A stretch of DNA of 64,000 bases from Planktothricoides sp. SR001 (GCF_001276715.1 NZ_LIUQ01000007.1:45228-109227); one strand, 5' to 3'. Counted from the first letter of the stretch, positions 47,001 to 55,403 are shown. Numbers and translations are program-made. Notes: generated from the letters alone by a model not told the origin.

Positions 47001-47300
47001 TTTCCGTCAGGGACACAGATTTGTCATCCCGGACAAATCCTCAACAAAATGTACATTGTCTATCAGGGCAGTCTTCTTTTAATCTCAGAGAAGCCCGATT
47101 CTTCCCTAGCAACAGCCCAAGTGATGCCGACTCAATGTATCGGTGAGATGGCGCTTTTACAAGATGAACCCCTTCAGATGACGGTGGTGGCGGAAACTGA
47201 CACGATTTTATTGACCTTGGGGAGAAACAAATTTGAGCAATTAATTGAGGTTTGTCCGCGATTGCTCACTTGCTTGTCTGGATCTAGTCAGATGATTTAA
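44010..47300 (+). CDS. Transporter-like / HEAT-repeat / cNMP-binding protein
   Basis: 1096 residues in three parts. Residues ~20-425 form an MFS- or ATP/ADP-translocase-like membrane domain of about 12 helices (SSLFLTHAGPENLPFSYILM, FLAMAMAAGGLIGGGMTSLL). Residues ~440-900 carry HEAT repeats (RLQAAEALARYGEASLPLAQ, AAISAIAKVGTTHAEDILY). Residues ~975-1090 are a cyclic-nucleotide-binding domain (FPSGTQICHPGQILNKMYIV, CIGEMALLQDEPLQMTVVAE). The design suggests a transporter or membrane sensor gated by cAMP/cGMP; the cargo is unknown. The CNB lacks an obvious canonical RTA arginine motif, so nucleotide binding is uncertain. A palindromic element adds about eight residues (QGVRLTPL) near residue 893. 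Confidence 0.85.
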   Translation: MQNRLFKPRESSINQKNRLLILFLSIAASIMTLNGLGFTVGSSLFLTHAGPENLPFSYILMGVLSIPIYGWFSQVVDRFNRAQLFRYMLLFTMVFSLLLRFLLNAGVGAEVGGLSLYYVMFIGFYFQWEMHTDILFPSLVSDYFNTLDYKRYASFLAMAMAAGGLIGGGMTSLLAKYFSTEDILLAVPVVCAIAIAQLAYLDNSFQQFNFFLGGGNKYKDTQGGFLAELKTFPNLVKRYPIIIYLATSAFLVIILATISEFQFFSIYSTSFPDEQKLTAFMGQMRIINNLVQFLVLYFFTQPLVQRLGVGPMNLAYPLTTVLSFLGLAINFRLPAAIASHVNKEPLEFSINKPIYTLNYNAVPYRFVGRIRALNEGLFSGMGLSFAGGLLWICQSLLNPFQITVLGLTLSGLFLGVRYQLGKSYLQSLLTLLRSESIKLDDLGDGLTQLPAKYLSEVRELLSSPHFDRRILGLELASRLDNPSQVLEQVDELISQGDAIARRAIVKFLSVRHPDISRYLGSLLTCDNFPLQLIALEALIASQQSLTNSEIRRILRNTPLKTIATISEANHSPQSENQLRQVLREKSQIQALVCLAATVQNLERGGNQNPEIQAVCERVWGSKLDSLTQITVIRAIRSTKNRALIPLLIQIIKDASDGVKRDGLEVLSELALPEDTYLADLAVQQLNSRNSLVQAAAFNLLGVLHSPQAIDQVVTGLKHRNLAVRLQAAEALARYGEASLPLAQDLLQSPRLEVVEAAISAIAKVGTTHAEDILYEYFKSDYRLVGRTIQWQQSNQNLRGNPNLTGQPLEIAIKDYHHRLTHRVLYVLSCLDHSGTFSYVRQILHKTDVRAKAAAVEALASGRHRRFVLPIIPLLEQLDTEEPKPVKSPGISDQGVRLTPLHWLEILKSGDRWIMIGALLMANPEFIVQNLPDIQQQDTFSDSLVQDVLGYVTSAPQPPEAAIDFFINRVLFLKTVLLFSRLFLDELLLIHRSLTREEFPSGTQICHPGQILNKMYIVYQGSLLLISEKPDSSLATAQVMPTQCIGEMALLQDEPLQMTVVAETDTILLTLGRNKFEQLIEVCPRLLTCLSGSSQMI
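46688..46710. repeat. Palindromic element in frame inside the HEAT/cNMP gene
   Basis: GGGCGTAAGGCTTACGCCC plus CTAC. It has an 8-bp perfect stem and the same GGGCGxAA..TTxCGCCCCTAC plan as the glmU insert. It is translated as QGVRLTPL between GISD and HWLEIL. Confidence 0.8.
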
Positions 47301-47340
47301 GATAACCTAAAAGTTAATCACTGTGATTAAAAGCTGTCCA

Positions 47341-47372
47341 TCCCCAGCTTTGCCAAAAAGCTAGGGATTTTT
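47341..47372 (+). terminator. Intrinsic terminator
   Basis: TCCCCAGCTTT (47341-47351) pairs with AAAGCTAGGGA (47357-47367) with one C-A mismatch, followed by TTTTT. It lies 40 bp after the stop of the HEAT/cNMP gene and before panD. Confidence 0.8.
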
Positions 47373-47551
47373 AGAGAAATCCTGAAAAAATATCTCATTT
47401 AAATTTTGGGCAAATGGTGAAATCAGAGAAATGTCTCCAAACATCTATGTTATTGTCTACAACAACTATCTATGAATAGTCGATCGATTTTTTCCTGAGT
47501 TTTATCTGGTAATTCTTATCACTGATCGTGGACTGATTTCGGGAGCAATAA

Positions 47552-48031
47552 ATGTCTAAAATTAAGCTGATGCACGCTAAATTGCATCGGGTGCGGGTGA
47601 CTGAGGCAAATATAGAATACATGGGCAGTGTCACCATTGACCGGGAATTAATTGAAAAAGTGGGGATTTTACCTTTAGAGGAGGTCTGCATTTGGAATGT
47701 GAACAATGGTCAGCGTTTGTCCACTTATGTGTTACCGGGAGAACCGGGCAGCGGTATGGTTTGTATTAATGGCGCGGCGGCTCATTTATGTAATCCTGGA
47801 GATGCGGTGATTATTGCCGCTTATCAAGAGTGCGATCGCGATGAAGTGCTGCTTCATGGACATACTGCCAGAGTGATTATTGCCGACGAACACAACCGCT
47901 GTCAAGAATTTCTTTATCAACAGCTAATTCCCGCCGAAGGTTACGTTGAATTTCGCTCTGCCCAGAGTGCGATCGCGCCAACCAATTGGGTGAATGGGCC
48001 GTTAAATCAGCCTCTTTCCGCAGATAATTAA
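47552..48031 (+). CDS. panD: Aspartate 1-decarboxylase (pyruvoyl-dependent)
   Basis: Makes beta-alanine from aspartate for pantothenate and coenzyme A. The self-cleavage site is in [13 protein letters not shown], where Gly-Ser is cut and the serine becomes the pyruvoyl group. Further blocks are [20 protein letters not shown] and [20 protein letters not shown]. At 159 residues it is about 30 longer at the C terminus than E. coli PanD (126); the extra part ([20 protein letters not shown]) has no recognisable domain. The ATG at 47552 is preceded by GGGAG with 7-base spacing. A tandem repeat follows the stop. Confidence 0.95.
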   Translation: MSKIKLMHAKLHRVRVTEANIEYMGSVTIDRELIEKVGILPLEEVCIWNVNNGQRLSTYVLPGEPGSGMVCINGAAAHLCNPGDAVIIAAYQECDRDEVLLHGHTARVIIADEHNRCQEFLYQQLIPAEGYVEFRSAQSAIAPTNWVNGPLNQPLSADN

Positions 48032-48039
48032 CAATTATT

Positions 48040-48187
48040 GATAGTTGATGGGTAGGGATTCTATGGTTGATAGTTGATAGTTGATGGTTGATGGGTAGAG
48101 ATTCTATGGTTGATAGTTGATGGTTGATGGTTGATGGTTGATAGTTAATATACTTAATTATCAATTATCAATTATCAATTATCAATT
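48040..48187. repeat. TTGATAGTTGATGG tandem repeats
   Basis: 7-bp TTGATGG/TTGATAG units in two blocks separated by GTAGGGATTCTATGG (twice), then TCAATTA heptamers to 48187. The last units encode the C-terminal IDN of the DUF4058 gene, which ends at 48168. Confidence 0.85.
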
Positions 48188-48995
48188 GTTGGGATTTTAA
48201 CAAATCTTCAGCCCAAAGCTTTTCTGCTTCTAATAATGGCGGTACAGGTGCTTGGGTATAATCGATCGCCATATCGTAACTTCCTGTATCGTAAATCTGA
48301 TTCAACAATGCTTGTAAATCGATCCTTGGTTCACTATCTTCTGCCTTCAGGGGTAGAGGAAATGACGGAATTGGATCGGGCAAATTAAAACTATATAAAT
48401 CGGCTTCTGGACGACAGTCGCTGCGACTAACTAAAATTCGATAGTGACTCTCAAGATTATTCCCATAAACCGGCATCGGTTCTCCCCGCCGCAATAAATC
48501 AATTTCCACTAAATGAGTGGCACTGCTGAATATTTTATTTCTTTTAATTTGATATTTTTCTCGTCCCTCCCCTGGGCGTTTATTCACCGGAGAAAGGATT
48601 TCAATGGCGGTGATTACTTCCTGGGTCGCTACTTCTCGGATTTCTAAATACCCTTGTTTAATGGTTTCGGGAACGGGAACTGCCACTTTTTGTAGCTTTG
48701 TGGGAGATGGGGCAACAGCCACATTACTTGCAGGCTGTTTGGCCGTTGTTTGAACCCTTTTCACCGCTAAATCTGGAATACCACATTGGTGCGTTACGCT
48801 ACCGCTAACGCACCCTACAAGCGATCGCTCGTCAATATCTTCATAAATTCTCACCTCAACCGCCACTCGATATTTAGGACGCAGTTGGGGTGCTAGAACC
48901 TGAGTTAACTGACCAATCAGTAATAAATGAATTCCCGGCCAGAGTTCTGGATGTTCCAGATATGGGTTAATTCCGGGAAAAGGATTATTCGGCAT
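48168..48995 (-). CDS. DUF4058 family protein
   Basis: 275 residues of a cyanobacteria-rich family of unknown function. Signatures are PFPGINPYLEHPELWPGIH, YRVAVEVRIYEDIDERSL, EIREVATQEVITAIEILSP and VEIDLLRRGEPMPV. The overall pattern (E..E.. and ILSP) is reminiscent of PD-(D/E)XK-like folds such as Uma2, but no activity is claimed. An insert GCVSGSVTHQC (48788-48818) breaks the expected SLVGIPDLAVKR and is read from a GTAGGGTGCGTTA palindrome. The C-terminal end merges with TTGATAA-type repeats, so the natural stop may be shifted slightly. Confidence 0.85.
   Translation of the reverse strand: MPNNPFPGINPYLEHPELWPGIHLLLIGQLTQVLAPQLRPKYRVAVEVRIYEDIDERSLVGCVSGSVTHQCGIPDLAVKRVQTTAKQPASNVAVAPSPTKLQKVAVPVPETIKQGYLEIREVATQEVITAIEILSPVNKRPGEGREKYQIKRNKIFSSATHLVEIDLLRRGEPMPVYGNNLESHYRILVSRSDCRPEADLYSFNLPDPIPSFPLPLKAEDSEPRIDLQALLNQIYDTGSYDMAIDYTQAPVPPLLEAEKLWAEDLLKSQQLIIDN
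48788..48818. repeat. GTAGGG-type palindrome in frame inside the DUF4058 gene
   Basis: GGTGCGTTA and TAACGCACC flank a 9-bp centre, followed by CTAC. The same element, with a different centre, is intergenic at 56571-56600. Confidence 0.8.
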
Positions 48996-49024
48996 AACAT
49001 TTTCTCCGTTGTTCTCTCCTCTAT

Positions 49025-49115
49025 TTTACTTGTCCCCTTTACTTGTCTCCTTTACTTGTCCCCTTTACTTGTCTCCTTTACTTGTCCCCTTTACTTGTCC
49101 CCTTTACTTGTCCCC
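49025..49115. repeat. Seven tandem copies of a 13-bp unit
   Basis: TTTACTTGTCCCC is repeated seven times; two copies read TCTCC at the end. It lies upstream of the DUF4058 gene. The rest of the gap up to 49468 has no recognised gene. Confidence 0.95.
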
Positions 49116-49468
49116 ACAAAATTCCGCAAAAACTTTCCCCATCCCCAAATCATACAATATTTATACAATATGCCCTGGTGCTTAATCAGCGGTTGATAAG
49201 AATTTACACTTAACAGCCCAGGCTGGGCGGAAATGCCCGAAATCACCCCGGCTGGATCGACAGGGCTGAATCGACTGTCCGGGGTGGAATTTCTCGCTTG
49301 ATGCAGAAATTTTATGTCAGCAGTTCCCAATTAGTCCCCAATTATTGATAAAATTACCACTCTGAGCAATAAGCCCGTGTTTTTCAGATTTCAGATTGAC
49401 TCAAAACGAGTCTGAAGTGAACTAAACCTCCCTTGCGAATAAATTTCATTGAGATTAAATTTAACCCC

Positions 49469-50491
49469 ATGATTCCCGTAACAGCCCCCTTGAATGTATT
49501 AAAAGCAAACCCTTTAGAGATTGTGAGAATCGCCAGCGATCGCCCATCCGCTGCCGAAATCACCAGCAATCATGGTGAAGATATCGTTTGGGGACTGACC
49601 CAAAACCCTAAATCGATACCCCCCAAATACTTTTACGACGATCGCGGGTCAGATTTATTTGAACAAATTTGTGAGTTGCCCGAATATTATCCCACTCGCA
49701 CCGAAGCGGCAATTCTCGCCCAATATGCGGGGGAAATTGCCCAGATCACCGGGCCGAGTGAATTAGTAGAACTAGGTAGTGGCAGTTCCAGCAAAACTCG
49801 TCTATTATTAGACGCTTATCAAGGATTAGGACATCCATCAATGTATGTCCCCATTGATGTCAGTGGGGGCATTCTCGAAGCCAGTGCCAAACAGTTAGCG
49901 CAAGAATATCCGGGATTACACATTCGCGGTTTAGTCGGCACTTATGAACAAGCCCTGCTACATCTTCCTCCCACCAAATTTGCATCGCGAGTGATTATAT
50001 TTTTGGGCAGCAGTTTAGGGAATTTTCCTCCCGAAGAGTGCGATCGCTTTTTTGAAGAAATTCATATCGCTTTGCGAGAAGAAGATTACTTTTTATTGGG
50101 GGTTGACTTACAAAAACCGCATCATATTCTCGAACCCGCCTATAACGATGCCCAAGGAGTCACCGCCGAATTCAATCTGAATATGCTCTCCCATTTAAAC
50201 TGGCGCTTTGGGGGGAATTTTAATCTAAATCTATTTAGCCATGAAGCCATTTACAATCAAGAAGCATCTCAGATTGAAATGTACTTAAATTGTCATAAAT
50301 CTCATCAAGTTCGGCTGGAAAAACTGGACTTTACCGTTCAGTTTTCTGCCGGAGAAAGTATCTTAACGGAAATTTCTCGTAAATTTGATTTTGCCCACAA
50401 GCAAGAATATTTAAAAGACCGGGGACTAAAATTAGTCAAAGCTTGGACAGATCCCAAAGAATGGTTTGGTTTGTTGTTATGTCAAAAGTAA
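49469..50491 (+). CDS. egtD: L-histidine N-alpha-methyltransferase (EgtD)
   Basis: Trimethylates histidine to hercynine, the first step of ergothioneine synthesis. 340 residues from ATG 49469. Family blocks: PPKYFYDDRGSDLFEQICEL, YYPTRTEAAIL, the SAM motif VELGSGSSSKTRLLLDA, and the histidine-pocket region FLGSSLGNFPPEEC. The C-terminal ISRKFDF contains the EISxKF motif. No egtB (sulfoxide synthase) is adjacent, although cyanobacteria often place it elsewhere. The frame is open to a TTG at 49433, but ATG 49469 is preferred. Confidence 0.95.
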   Translation: MIPVTAPLNVLKANPLEIVRIASDRPSAAEITSNHGEDIVWGLTQNPKSIPPKYFYDDRGSDLFEQICELPEYYPTRTEAAILAQYAGEIAQITGPSELVELGSGSSSKTRLLLDAYQGLGHPSMYVPIDVSGGILEASAKQLAQEYPGLHIRGLVGTYEQALLHLPPTKFASRVIIFLGSSLGNFPPEECDRFFEEIHIALREEDYFLLGVDLQKPHHILEPAYNDAQGVTAEFNLNMLSHLNWRFGGNFNLNLFSHEAIYNQEASQIEMYLNCHKSHQVRLEKLDFTVQFSAGESILTEISRKFDFAHKQEYLKDRGLKLVKAWTDPKEWFGLLLCQK

Positions 50492-51170
50492 GGACAAGGC
50501 ACTGCTCTGTTCTCAACTAAGTTAATTATTCTAGAAACCGGGTTGCTTTCTTTGTGGCTTTCTTTATTGCTTTCTTCGTGGCTTTCTTAGACCACAAAAT
50601 ATAGAGGCTACTGAAAGACAAACCCGGTGTCGCTCTGGAAGAGCGCAAAGCAGCTTTTCAGCTACAGTTTAGCGATAGGTTGCTATCGGAATTTGGCTCT
50701 GAATTTGGCTCTAAATTTGGCTCTGAATTTGGCTCTAACCCGCTGCGGTCAATTTTCCTTCTCTCTTGGGGCTACTTGACTTCGGCTTTCCCAGAAACCG
50801 GGTTTCTATAAGAGTTGTTGGTTGGTGGCAAAGGTTAACGTTAATTACCCGGTTTCTGTGACCCAGGTTTATGTATCCCAGGAACAAGAAACCGGGTTTC
50901 TGCGATAACTCTTGCCACCCAGCCAAAACTTAAATTAAGAAACCCGGTTTCTAACCGCTCCATAAGACTCATTAAAATTCCGCCAGAAAACCTGGGGGCA
51001 GCACCCCGCCACCACGGGGGTGCTGACTAATTTCCCCAGGGCGCAAGGGCAAGATGCCTCCGGCACGCTTTCGCGAACGCCCAGGCCGAAACCTTCATAT
51101 TTGTTTACAAACCCTGGGGTAAATCGTTAAGCTTCATTACAAAATAAAACCTGATGTCTCGAAAGATGGT
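50492..51170. other. Repeat-rich intergenic region, no recognised gene
   Basis: Contains CCGGGTTTC words near 50536, 50625, 50795, 50890 and 50943 (AGAAACCGGGTTTCT family). A four-copy 12-bp tandem repeat lies at 50689-50736, a CAGCACCCC/GGGGTGCTG hairpin at 50999-51025, and a GCTTTCGCGAACGCC word near 51070. No family-like reading frame is visible. Confidence 0.7.
50689..50736. repeat. Four tandem copies of GAATTTGGCTCT
   Basis: 12-bp unit; one copy begins with A instead of G. The position is intergenic, 200 bp after egtD. Confidence 0.9.
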
Positions 51171-51422
51171 ATGGTTCAAAGAAATATTGCCAATGCCGAG
51201 AATCTTTGGATGGAGAACACTTTGACTTCACAACTGAATCAACAAGCTGCTGGTTTGATGCGTGAAGATATCGGTGAGTATGTGGCTCACTTACAGCTTC
51301 ACATGACTTTACAAGCCCGGAACTTGATTCCCACCTTAATTCAAACTAAAGATAGCCGAGAGCAGTTGTTACAACAGACTCAGGCGAACTTTGAAAAATA
51401 TGTTTCTCGACAAGCTCTTTAA
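51171..51422 (+). CDS. Small hypothetical protein, 83 residues
   Basis: I do not recognise a family. The protein is Gln/Leu-rich and predicted helical: LTSQLNQQAAGLMREDIGEY, then LQLHMTLQARNLIPTLIQ, then LLQQTQANFEKYVSRQAL. It has no cysteine, signal or membrane segment. An intrinsic terminator with a T-run follows 60 bp after the stop, supporting a real transcription unit. A start at the internal ATG (51210, MENTLTSQ) is also possible. Confidence 0.6.
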   Translation: MVQRNIANAENLWMENTLTSQLNQQAAGLMREDIGEYVAHLQLHMTLQARNLIPTLIQTKDSREQLLQQTQANFEKYVSRQAL

Positions 51423-51482
51423 ACCTGTTTAACCCAGTTCGGAGATTCTCTCTGAAAGCAATTATCCAATTTTTTTCTTAAG

Positions 51483-51517
51483 AATCAGGGCATTGATCGC
51501 GCTCTGATTTTTATTTT
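51483..51517 (+). terminator. Intrinsic terminator of the 83-residue gene
   Basis: AATCAGGGC (51483-51491) pairs with GCTCTGATT (51501-51509), allowing one G-U pair, and is followed by TTTTTATTTT. Confidence 0.75.
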
Positions 51518-51560
51518 ATCGGCGTTTGATTTCTGGGCGACTATCTAATGCGATCGGGAA

Positions 51561-51610
51561 AATAAGCCAAAATAAACCAAAATAAACCAAAATAAACCAA
51601 AATAAACCAA
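51561..51610. repeat. Five tandem copies of a 10-bp AATAAACCAA unit
   Basis: The first copy reads AATAAGCCAA; the other four are exact. The region lies between two convergent genes. Confidence 0.9.
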
Positions 51611-51658
51611 AATAAAATAGGGTGAGATTTCATCCCACCCCAACCAATTCTAATTTAA

Positions 51659-51730
51659 TTTTTGTCGATATTTTTGTCGATATTTTTGTCGATATTTTTG
51701 TCGATACTTTTGTCGATATTTTTGTCGGTA
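51659..51730. repeat. Six tandem copies of a 12-bp TTTTTGTCGATA unit
   Basis: Units vary by one base (TCGATAC, TCGGTA). It ends just before the PEP-CTERM gene's 3' end at 51752. Confidence 0.9.
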
Positions 51731-51751
51731 TTACCCGATATTTCAACTCAC

Positions 51752-52750
51752 TTAGCTTTTCTGAGATTTCTTCATCCGTCGCAGGGCAGCCCCTCCCAGT
51801 CCAGCGGCAGCAACTAAGCCAGTAATCGGTTCGGGAACGTCTTTGGACTGTATGGCACCAGCAATCTTCACTTCATAATTGCCATTGTGCGACCAGGCAT
51901 CTGTTTCTAATAAACCAGATTTTGTAGCGTTAAAGCTGTAAAGATAGTCGGTGGTATCACCATAGGTGTACTTGAGCACTTCACTGGCTTGGAAACCATC
52001 AACAAGATATGGCGCTAACCAGGCATATTGCGAATCTTGGGTATAGAAAGCTTTCAGATCGTAGTGACCAGCTAAACCAATGTTAATATCATTCTTGTCT
52101 TCGTAGATATATGAGATATTGGGGTCACTGGAGCCAGCAAATCCGCCGATTGAGTTGAATTTATCAAAAGCAAATTTACGAGTTTCGGCAGCGGTTAAAG
52201 CTACGTCAATCTTCTGCGTTTTTGGTCCAATTTTAACAGTTTGTTTAACCGATATCCCCTTGGTTTTAACAGTTTCGGTTGCTCCCTTGTCCCAAAATTC
52301 TGCAAACCACTCATTCGCCAAATTATTAGCACCATAGCTGGTGTCAATCTTTTTGTGATCCCAATCCCAGAACCAATCATTAAAATTTAAGCTGCTGAGA
52401 GTCAGGGTTTGCCCGCCAATTTTGCCACTGATGCTCGTGGTTTGCCCGGACATAAATGCAGTTAGACCGGATTGCTTTTCACTGCTGGCAAATAACTCAA
52501 TGTTGCCACCAGGGTTGCTGCTATTTCCTTGTAAAATACTATCTAAACTGGCGCTTTGATTCAAATAGGTTTGACTACCATTGACATCATATTTGTAGTA
52601 GTCATTGCCGGAAATTGTAGCGCCAGTTAAACCAGCGGCGGTTGCCGGTAGAGTAATTGCTGCACTCATGCCAACTGCTACTGAGGCACCGATAAAAAGT
52701 TGTTCGCTAGTGGCAATAATTGGTTGGAATTTTTGATTCAGACCTTTCAT
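51752..52750 (-). CDS. PEP-CTERM sorted exported protein
   Basis: 332 residues. The C terminus is a PEP-CTERM signal: VPEPITGLVAAAGLGGAALR then basic RMKKSQKS, recognised by exosortase for processing and surface display. The N terminus has a long signal region (LFIGASVAVGMSAAITLPAT). The mature part is Gly/Ser/Asn-rich and beta-like (GATISGNDYYKYDVNGSQTY, GGNIELFASSEKQSGL) with no known catalytic motif. Such proteins are thought to belong to extracellular polysaccharide matrices, which fits glycosyltransferase genes elsewhere in the window only loosely. The next gene diverges 850 bp away. Confidence 0.85.
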   Translation of the reverse strand: MKGLNQKFQPIIATSEQLFIGASVAVGMSAAITLPATAAGLTGATISGNDYYKYDVNGSQTYLNQSASLDSILQGNSSNPGGNIELFASSEKQSGLTAFMSGQTTSISGKIGGQTLTLSSLNFNDWFWDWDHKKIDTSYGANNLANEWFAEFWDKGATETVKTKGISVKQTVKIGPKTQKIDVALTAAETRKFAFDKFNSIGGFAGSSDPNISYIYEDKNDINIGLAGHYDLKAFYTQDSQYAWLAPYLVDGFQASEVLKYTYGDTTDYLYSFNATKSGLLETDAWSHNGNYEVKIAGAIQSKDVPEPITGLVAAAGLGGAALRRMKKSQKS

Positions 52751-53606
52751 TATTATCTCCCCTCGATCATTCTAGATGATTTATTTATTGATTTAAACGA
52801 TTCAACTTTAGATGCACTCAATAGCAGTCAATTTATGTTTCTGTTGGTTTTTTGTGCAGAAATCATTTTTAACTCTGTAACCATCATCTCCTCATGGCCA
52901 TAGGTTTGTCATCGGTGAGGGTACGGATAAAAATATGAAGTGTTGTTAAAGTTGAATGCCTGGAAACGAGCTCGATCTATTCAGGCAAAAGGGACATTTA
53001 AGGGGTTTATCCGTGAAATTACTGAGAGAATTATGAAGTGTTTTTAAAGTAAACAACCGGATTGTTAAACCATTGTTGTTTTTCTATGCGACTAGGGGTT
53101 CGTGAGTCTCTGGGTTGTTTGCAGGCAATCGATCGCGGGCAAAAAATGGTTAAACTGGTCATACCCTTGCTTTCTGGCAATCGTGGAAGCTGACCATAGG
53201 CGATATCCGCAACGCTCCGCTCTAATATTGACGATGCTCGATGACGATGCTCGATGACGATGCTCGATGGGAAAAAATTTTAGCCAGATATAAAGGAATA
53301 TAAAGATTTATTAAGAAGAGTGCCGAATAAAAGAGTGCCGACTAAAACCAGTCAAATCAGGGAGCGATCGCCTCTGGGACATCGCCTTTGGGATGTGCTG
53401 TATTTGCTACAATTAAAATAATAAGTGCGATATACTTAAATCTAGGTGGATTTTTGAAGAAACGCCGATGCTTCGACCATAATTCAGCCGCCAATCCATA
53501 GAATTAATCTAGAGTTTAGCTGATTCACTCAAATAGGCTTAACGGCATAGAATTTTGATAATTTTTATAATTTTTTTGAATAAGTTTTCCCAGGAAGAAC
53601 ATAAAA
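52751..53606. other. 856-bp divergent intergenic region
   Basis: It separates the PEP-CTERM gene from the OmpA-fused binding protein. I see no gene. Two similar words, ATGAAGTGTTGTTAAAGTT (52936) and ATGAAGTGTTTTTAAAGTA (53033), lie 97 bp apart and may be regulatory. A three-copy ACGATGCTCGATG tandem repeat sits at 53231-53269, and AGAGTGCCGAATAAAAGAGT (53318) is a short direct repeat. The length suggests complex regulation or decayed DNA. Confidence 0.5.
53231..53269. repeat. Three tandem copies of ACGATGCTCGATG
   Basis: 13-bp unit with an internal near-palindrome (CGATGCTCG). It is intergenic and just after a GATATCCGCAACGCTCCGC element at 53202. Confidence 0.9.
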
Positions 53607-55193
53607 ATGAGTAAGCGCGATAATCCCATAGTTTTAATTCTCGCAATTCTAATCACAGGTGGTTTGATGATTGCCCTGGTGCAGTCAATGCGGGGCATAT
53701 TTCAAACTGAGACGAACTCTGGTCAAAATAACAATCCTATGGTCACAGGTCAACGGGATACAATTAACCGGGACAATTTAAAAATATTAGGAGATACCTT
53801 TAGTGGCTATAGTACATTTAGAAACCCAGAGTTTCAAGCAGCCCTGAAAGAAGCTGGATTAACTTTAACTTATCAAGATGAGTTCGATCAAGGGAAACGG
53901 GCTAATTTGTTGAACCAAGGACAAGCGGATTTATTAGTGACCACCCTGGATCAATTTATTAAACAACAGCCCAGAGGCAAAATTGTGGCTTTGCTTGATC
54001 GCACTGTGGGGGCAGATGCGGTGGTATTAAATACTCAAAAATATCCCCAACTCAAATCACTTTTAGACCTAAATCAATTGGTCAAAGAGGCGCGATCGCG
54101 AGGGGAAAAACTCAGCATTGCTTATGCGGGAGATACCCCCAGTGAATACTTAGCCTTAGTCCTCAGTACCAAATTCGATAACTTCAATTTATCCGACTTT
54201 AATATTAACACCGTCGCCGATGCTTCGGAAGCGTGGCAACTATTACAAGACCCGCAGCAAAATGTTGCCGTAGCGGTGCTTTGGGAACCATTCGTCACCC
54301 AAGCAAAACAACAAGGATATACTGTAGTTTTATCCAGTCAGGATGCCCCCACTGCCATTGTAGATGTGCTGGTTGCCTCCGATAATTTAATCCAATCTCA
54401 ACCGGAAAAAATCTCTAATTTACTAGAAGTTTACTATCGTCGGATTGATGCGAATGTTAGAGAACCAGTGGCATTACTCAAGCAAATTGCTGAGGATGGT
54501 AATTTATCAGAAGAAGAAGCTACGGCTGTTTTAGATGGCATTGACTTTTTTACTTCCGTCGAAGCCAAAGAATGGATGACTAATCGCACCTTAGAAACGC
54601 GCATTGGTTCCACTGCTGCGGTTTTAGTTTTATCGGGAAAATTAAATAATGTTCCATCTAATCCTAATCAATTATATAGTTCCCAATTAATCACTAAAGC
54701 TGCCGCAAATACGGAAACCTTAATTAGTTTAGTCCGGGCAGATAATCCCGAACTGGCAGATAAATTAGCTGGCAAAGGTACTATTACCGCTTCAGCGAAT
54801 ACCGTCACCGTTAATCAAGTAAAAAACGCCCCAGATATCGGTAATTTAACCGTGAGGGGGGAGGTAAAATTTGACGTAGGATCTAGTGATTTAACTTTGG
54901 ACTCTGAGGCAACTTTGCAGAAATTAGGCCAAGAAATTGGCGAATTTAACCCGCAAACCGTAGCCGTCCGCATTATTGGTCATACCTCAAAAACTGGTTC
55001 CCCAGACTTCAATCAACAACTTAGCGAACAACGGGCTCAAGCGGTGGTGAATTATCTCCGCAGCTTGGGTTTAAAACATCAGTTAGTTGCGGAAGGCAAA
55101 GGGTTTTATTTGCCACTTTCGGGTATTCCCCCTGAAGACTCTCGTCAACAACGGACGGAAATTCGCCTAGTTAGAATTAATGAGTTAAATTAA
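53607..55193 (+). CDS. Type II binding protein fused to C-terminal OmpA domain
   Basis: 528 residues. The N-terminal hydrophobic stretch (IVLILAILITGGLMIALVQS) acts as a signal or anchor. Residues ~60-300 form a NMT1/SsuA-like periplasmic binding fold (NLKILGDTFSGYSTFRNPEF, ALLDRTVGADAVVLNTQKY). Residues ~420-527 are an OmpA-like peptidoglycan-binding domain (VKFDVGSSDLTLDSEATLQK, VRIIGHTSKTGSPDFNQQLS, EQRAQAVVNYLRSLGL). This is an envelope-tethered binding protein. It precedes a second binding protein, a permease and an ATPase in the same orientation (NitT/TauT-type), so it probably belongs to that importer or senses its ligand. AGGAAG nine bases upstream supports ATG 53607. Confidence 0.87.
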   Translation: MSKRDNPIVLILAILITGGLMIALVQSMRGIFQTETNSGQNNNPMVTGQRDTINRDNLKILGDTFSGYSTFRNPEFQAALKEAGLTLTYQDEFDQGKRANLLNQGQADLLVTTLDQFIKQQPRGKIVALLDRTVGADAVVLNTQKYPQLKSLLDLNQLVKEARSRGEKLSIAYAGDTPSEYLALVLSTKFDNFNLSDFNINTVADASEAWQLLQDPQQNVAVAVLWEPFVTQAKQQGYTVVLSSQDAPTAIVDVLVASDNLIQSQPEKISNLLEVYYRRIDANVREPVALLKQIAEDGNLSEEEATAVLDGIDFFTSVEAKEWMTNRTLETRIGSTAAVLVLSGKLNNVPSNPNQLYSSQLITKAAANTETLISLVRADNPELADKLAGKGTITASANTVTVNQVKNAPDIGNLTVRGEVKFDVGSSDLTLDSEATLQKLGQEIGEFNPQTVAVRIIGHTSKTGSPDFNQQLSEQRAQAVVNYLRSLGLKHQLVAEGKGFYLPLSGIPPEDSRQQRTEIRLVRINELN

Positions 55194-55201
55194 ATAAATG
55201 C

Positions 55202-55353
55202 GTAGGGGCAAAGCATTCGGTGGATAAATTATCGGTTATAACAGTTAATATACTTACCCGAATGCTTCGCCCAAATCAAGGGGTAGGGGCAAAGCATTCG
55301 GGGGATAAATTATCGGTTATAACAGTTAATATACTTACCCGAATGCTTCGCCC
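55202..55353. repeat. Two tandem ~81-bp palindromic elements
   Basis: Copies at 55202-55272 and 55283-55353, each running GTAGGGGCAAAGCATTCGG to CCCGAATGCTTCGCCC, identical but for a few bases. They lie in the 210-bp gap between the two binding-protein genes of the ABC operon, where their RNA hairpins may limit read-through. Confidence 0.9.
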
Positions 55354-55403
55354 AAATTGACATAACATGACAACAAAAACATTTATATATAAGGTAAAAT
55401 ACC

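Noticed and set aside
49025-49115. Possible CRISPR-like array
   Set aside because: The 13-bp copies are directly adjacent with no spacers, as in all other tandem repeats of the window. No cas genes are present.
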